This document shows, in pieces, positions 61,082 to 64,000 of a DNA stretch of 64,000 nucleotides. The translations under genes and the position numbers were made by a program. The first letter of the stretch is position 1, and each line of letters opens with the position of its first letter. This DNA is from DATEPR01 sp963780635 (GTDB lineage Bacteria; Actinomycetota; Actinomycetes; Mycobacteriales; Pseudonocardiaceae): NCBI GenBank assembly GCA_963780635.1, contig CAWACW010000012.1:965223-1029222 (forward strand). The letters are read 5' to 3'. The notes under the pieces are model-generated. The model was not told the DNA's origin, did not search any database, and worked only from the letters and a program-made list of their open reading frames with translations.

Positions 61082-61687
61082 CTATTCCGGGCCGTGCCGG
61101 GGCCCGGGGAGCTGGCGGATCGCTTCGTCGCCCGCAGCCTTGATGTGGGCGGGCTTCACCCCGCCCTTGCTCAGCGCCTCCAGGCCACGGAGAACCGCTA
61201 ATAGGTTGGCCGCCAACGCCTGTGGATTGGCGTCACGGTCGATCGACCCCTCCCGCTGGGCCGCCTTGATCGTGTCGGCAAGCTCTTGGTGCCAGACGGC
61301 CAGCGTGCGTTCGGTCCGCTCGGAGACGTCAGGATCGACGGAACCGAGCTCGGCAGCGCTCTTCGCCATCAGGCAACCGCGCCGGCCCTCATCCGCGGCA
61401 ATGTCCCGCGCCCGCGCGCGGATGTGACGCGTCAGGCGGTCCAGAGCAGCACGGTGCGGATCGCGAAGCTGCTTTCGGATGATGTCCAGCTGCTCGGCGA
61501 GGTAGTCGTCAAAAGCCCGCAGGAACAGCCCGTGCTTGTCACCGAAGGCGCCGTAGAGGCTGCCCTTGCCGAGCCCTGTGGCCCTAGTGAGGTCGTCGAC
61601 GGAGGTCGCGGCGTAGCCCCGAGCCCAGAACTCGTCACGGGCGGCCGCGATGACGTCGGCTTCGACGAAAGTTCGCGGCCGTGCCAT
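61082..61687 (-). CDS. TetR-family regulator of the adjacent SDR
   Basis: This 201-residue regulator has the TetR helix-turn-helix VIAAARDEFWARGYAATSVDDLTRATGLGKGSLYGAFGDKHGLFLRAF and a TetR_C-like ligand domain (RGCLMAKSAAELGSVDPDVSERTERTLAVWHQEL), a type often tied to electrophile sensing. A Cys in RRGCLM is a plausible sensor. It is upstream of the SDR on the same strand, with the operator-like repeat between. Confidence 0.88.
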   Translation of the reverse strand: MARPRTFVEADVIAAARDEFWARGYAATSVDDLTRATGLGKGSLYGAFGDKHGLFLRAFDDYLAEQLDIIRKQLRDPHRAALDRLTRHIRARARDIAADEGRRGCLMAKSAAELGSVDPDVSERTERTLAVWHQELADTIKAAQREGSIDRDANPQALAANLLAVLRGLEALSKGGVKPAHIKAAGDEAIRQLPGPRHGPE

Positions 61688-61879
61688 GCGTCCAGGCTAC
61701 GCCCGTTATGGAACAGCCGGTAAAAAACGTAAGAAATACCGCATATCAGCCTGACAATCGGCCTGGTCAGCGGACGATGGTGGCAGTTCTGCCATCGTTA
61801 GGAAAGATCCTGCCAACCCCGGATTAGCGCTGCCGGCCCTCCTGTTCTTGCTAGCAGGAGAGAGCAGAAAGGGAAGAAA

Positions 61880-62128
61880 ATGAAGAAGAACACCATCACC
61901 ACAATCGCCGCCACCGCACTTGCCGCCCTGTCGATCGGGCTGGCCGCCCCGGCCATCGCGGCGCCTTCGGGCCCCAGCGACACCACCGGCAGCAACGGGA
62001 GCAGCGTGCAAGACGGCAACAAGACAGCCCCGTCGACGAAGTCCGACAGCTGGCTGGGTACCGGAGTCGGCCAGACTGACTATGGGACCTACCAGAACGC
62101 ACACGCCGATCGTGGGTCGGGCCGCTGA
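61880..62128 (+). CDS. Small secreted protein (82 residues), unknown function
   Basis: ATG 61880 with AAAGGGAAGA upstream. A clear signal peptide (KKNTITTIAATALAALSIGLAAPAIA, cleavage after AIA) is followed by about 54 residues rich in Ser, Gly, Thr and Asp (PSGPSDTTGSNGSSVQDG...). The end motif TDYGTYQNAH is aromatic. It has its own terminator at 62142-62170. Such small exported proteins are common in mycobacteria; no family recognised. Confidence 0.75.
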   Translation: MKKNTITTIAATALAALSIGLAAPAIAAPSGPSDTTGSNGSSVQDGNKTAPSTKSDSWLGTGVGQTDYGTYQNAHADRGSGR

Positions 62129-62141
62129 CGCGAATCACGAC

Positions 62142-62170
62142 AGAAGGGGCACCCACCGGGTGCCCCTTCT
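62142..62170 (+). terminator. Rho-independent terminator
   Basis: A perfect 13-bp stem (62142-62154 with 62158-62170), loop ACC, followed by TTGTTT. It lies 14 bases after the small secreted gene. It can also serve the PhoD-like gene on the other strand. Confidence 0.85.
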
Positions 62171-62228
62171 TTGTTTCGTCCGATGGGCCTTCCCATCGAA
62201 TTCGCACGAGTGCAATAGGTCCCGGGGC

Positions 62229-63858
62229 TCACGTGGTCAGTAGCGCCGCGTCGCGGTCGGGCAACGTAAACGATGCCGCGGTGTGGACGTCAGCACCGGG
62301 TCGGGTGACGTACGGCACGACTCGGAAGTCCGCGCGAAGCTCCCCGGCCGTGATCTGGGTGCGGACGTACCCGCGCCGGTTGTTGTAGAACCTGACGTGT
62401 GGGTTCTCGGGCAGTACCGCCTCAATCTCGCTGCGGGTGTCCGACCCGTCGCCACCCGAGGTGATCGACGTGGTCACCAGCTCGGTGGCTACCACTGCGG
62501 ACGACGGATCGTCCGCATTCTCGTGTATCTCAGCAGCCCAATGGGAATGGACATCACCGGTCAGCACCACGCCGTTTCGCACCGGCGAGTTCACCAGGCC
62601 CGCAATGACGCGATCGCGGTTGCCCGGATAACCGTCCCACGCGTCCGGGTTGAATCCGCGATCCGCCCCGGCTACGTAATCGATCTGGGAGAAGACCACC
62701 TGTTGGCCCAGCAGGTCCCAACGGGCTCGCGAGTCAGCGAAACCCGTTGAGTAGCCAGCGTTCCTGTTCCGCGCCGATCAGCGACCGGGACGGATCACGC
62801 CGTTCGGCGCAATCGGACGGGCCGTCGTCGCCACACGGCTGGTCCTCGCGGTACTGCCGCGTATCGAGCATGTGAAACGTAGCGAGTGACCCCCAGTGAA
62901 CGCGTCGGTACAGCTGCATGCCCAGCCGCGGGGCACCGATGTGCGGCGCAGCGGCATGTTCTCGTAGTACGCCCGAAGTGCGGCCGCCCTCCGCGCGCGG
63001 AATCCGGCTGCGGTACCGCGGCTCCTCGTCGGCCCAGTTGTCCTGACCTCGTGATCGTCGAACACCACCAGCCAAGGCGCAGCGGCGTGCGCGGCCTGCA
63101 GATCCTCGTCGGTCTTGTACTGCGCGTGCGCTGCGGTAGTTGGCAAGCGTCACAGCGTCCGGACCGAAGTGGGTTCGCACGTTACCGCCGTGGGGTACTC
63201 GTCCGGCGCGCACTCGTAGATGTAATCGCCAAGGTGCAGAACAAGATCCGGGTCTCCTCCGCGAGTCTGCGGTAGGCAGTGAACCACCCGTGCTCGTAGT
63301 TTGAGCAGGACGCGAAGCACATCGTCAACGGCGCGAACGAGCTCTGGCTCGGGGCCGTGCGCGTGCGGCCGGGCGGCGACAGGTGGCCGTCGGCCCGGAA
63401 GCGGTAGAAGTACTCGCGGCCGGCTTCCAGCCCGGTCAGCTCGACGTGCACGCTGTGCGCTGATTCCGCTGCCGCCGTGCTGATTCCGCGCTGCGCGATG
63501 CGCTCGAACCGCTCGTCGTGGGACACTTCCCACTCGACATCTACTGCGCGAGAGGGCATTCCCCCCAGGCCATCGCTCATGAACGAGATGGTGCCAGCCG
63601 CGTCCAGATCACGACGCCGTCTGGTGCGGGCTCCCCGGACGCCACCCCTAACGTGAAGGGATAGGACGGGACAACACCGTTGCGACGCACCTCGGCGAAT
63701 GCGACCAATGGCGCCACTGACAGCACGGCCGCCGCCTTGAGGACCGCACGACGGCTCGGTTGTCCTGCCGACAGAGACACGTTGAATCGTCCGACAACCA
63801 GCTTGCACGCTTGTGACGAGCAACCATACGGCGTCTCCCCGCAACAGAGACTCTGCAC
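62229..63858 (-). pseudogene. PhoD-like alkaline phosphatase, multiply frameshifted
   Basis: Pieces in alternating frames make one Tat-exported phosphodiesterase/phosphatase. The N-terminal piece has a twin-arginine signal (QPSRRAVLKAAAVLSVAPLVA) and YPFTLGVASGEPAPDGVVIWTRLAP. A middle piece has VDVEWEVSHDERFERIAQRG ... LEAGREYFYRFRADG. Further pieces are DLVLHLGDYIYECAPDEYPT (metal Asp and Tyr region), PWLVVFDDHEV, TFHMLDTRQYREDQPC, and GVVLTGDVHSHWAAEIHENADDP with the late metal His. At least six frame changes lie between about 63,580 and 62,700. All catalytic regions survive, so sequence errors are as likely as gene decay. The family releases phosphate from phosphoesters outside the cell. 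Confidence 0.75.
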
Positions 63859-64000
63859 AAACAGCTTGTGTACGTGGCATTTCCGTGTGCTGGCCGGATG
63901 TCATGACGAGATGAAGACTGCACGACGGCGAGGCAAAGAGGCGAAAGTCCAATCGTAGCAGTACTACCGAACGTTCTCCTGCATTTCCGCGATCGGTCGG

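Noticed and set aside
1..64000. CRISPR array, rRNA genes, insertion sequences or prophage genes
   Set aside because: No regularly spaced repeats, no rRNA-like conserved stretches, and no transposase, integrase or phage structural motifs seen on either strand.

Overview
The window is actinobacterial, GC-rich and densely coded. It reads as two blocks with different characters that meet near position 26,080.

Left block (1 to about 26,080). It opens with the end of a SigK-type sigma factor and its RskA-type anti-sigma factor. A fatty-acid modification set follows: two cyclopropane/methyl-branching SAM methyltransferases, DUF1365, an FAD amine-oxidase-like protein and DUF1295. The gene families match the mycobacterial sigK locus (Rv0444c-Rv0449c), but the arrangement and codon use look more like a non-mycobacterial actinomycete, perhaps Pseudonocardiales (inference). 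From 6.5 to 22.3 kb lies a catabolic and import island: an SDR, two amidohydrolase/decarboxylase-type proteins, a ribose-type ABC importer, a TrmB-family regulator, an aryl-acid-type AMP ligase, a thiolase, two CocE/NonD hydrolases and a creatinase/prolidase-fold protein. Six copies of one operator-like palindrome (TACCTAC-N4-GTAGGTA and variants) lie before or between essentially all transcription units of the island. This is the best candidate for an undescribed system in the window. The block ends with a GNAT protein, a NarL-type two-component system and an SDR that is cut off at about 26,080.

Right block (about 26,080 to 64,000). This is clearly mycobacterial: an antigen 85 mycolyltransferase with the full triad, two tandem mycolic-acid cyclopropane synthases, a DesA3-like desaturase and a CYP125-like P450. 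It starts inside the 3' end of a frameshifted TIR-nSTAND-WD40 gene. The selenocysteine machinery follows (tRNA-Sec, selA, selB, and divergent selD). Then come DedA, the cyclopropane synthases, an NCS2 permease, a desaturase/TetR/hibernation-factor-like group sharing a TTGTCAACA-N-TGTTGACAA operator, a GH130/GT4 glycan operon, an alanine-dehydrogenase-like enzyme, and a steroid-side-chain-type operon (FadE-FadE-MaoC-MaoC-Ltp-DUF35-FadD17-like) beside the P450. The block ends with cell-envelope genes, an SDR/TetR pair, a small exported protein and a heavily frameshifted PhoD-like gene.

Two genes, one from each block, lose their 3' ends at the same spot near 26,080. Several conserved genes also carry apparent one- or two-base frameshifts. 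The window may therefore be a chimeric or error-prone assembly, and combined biological claims across 26,080 should be treated with caution.
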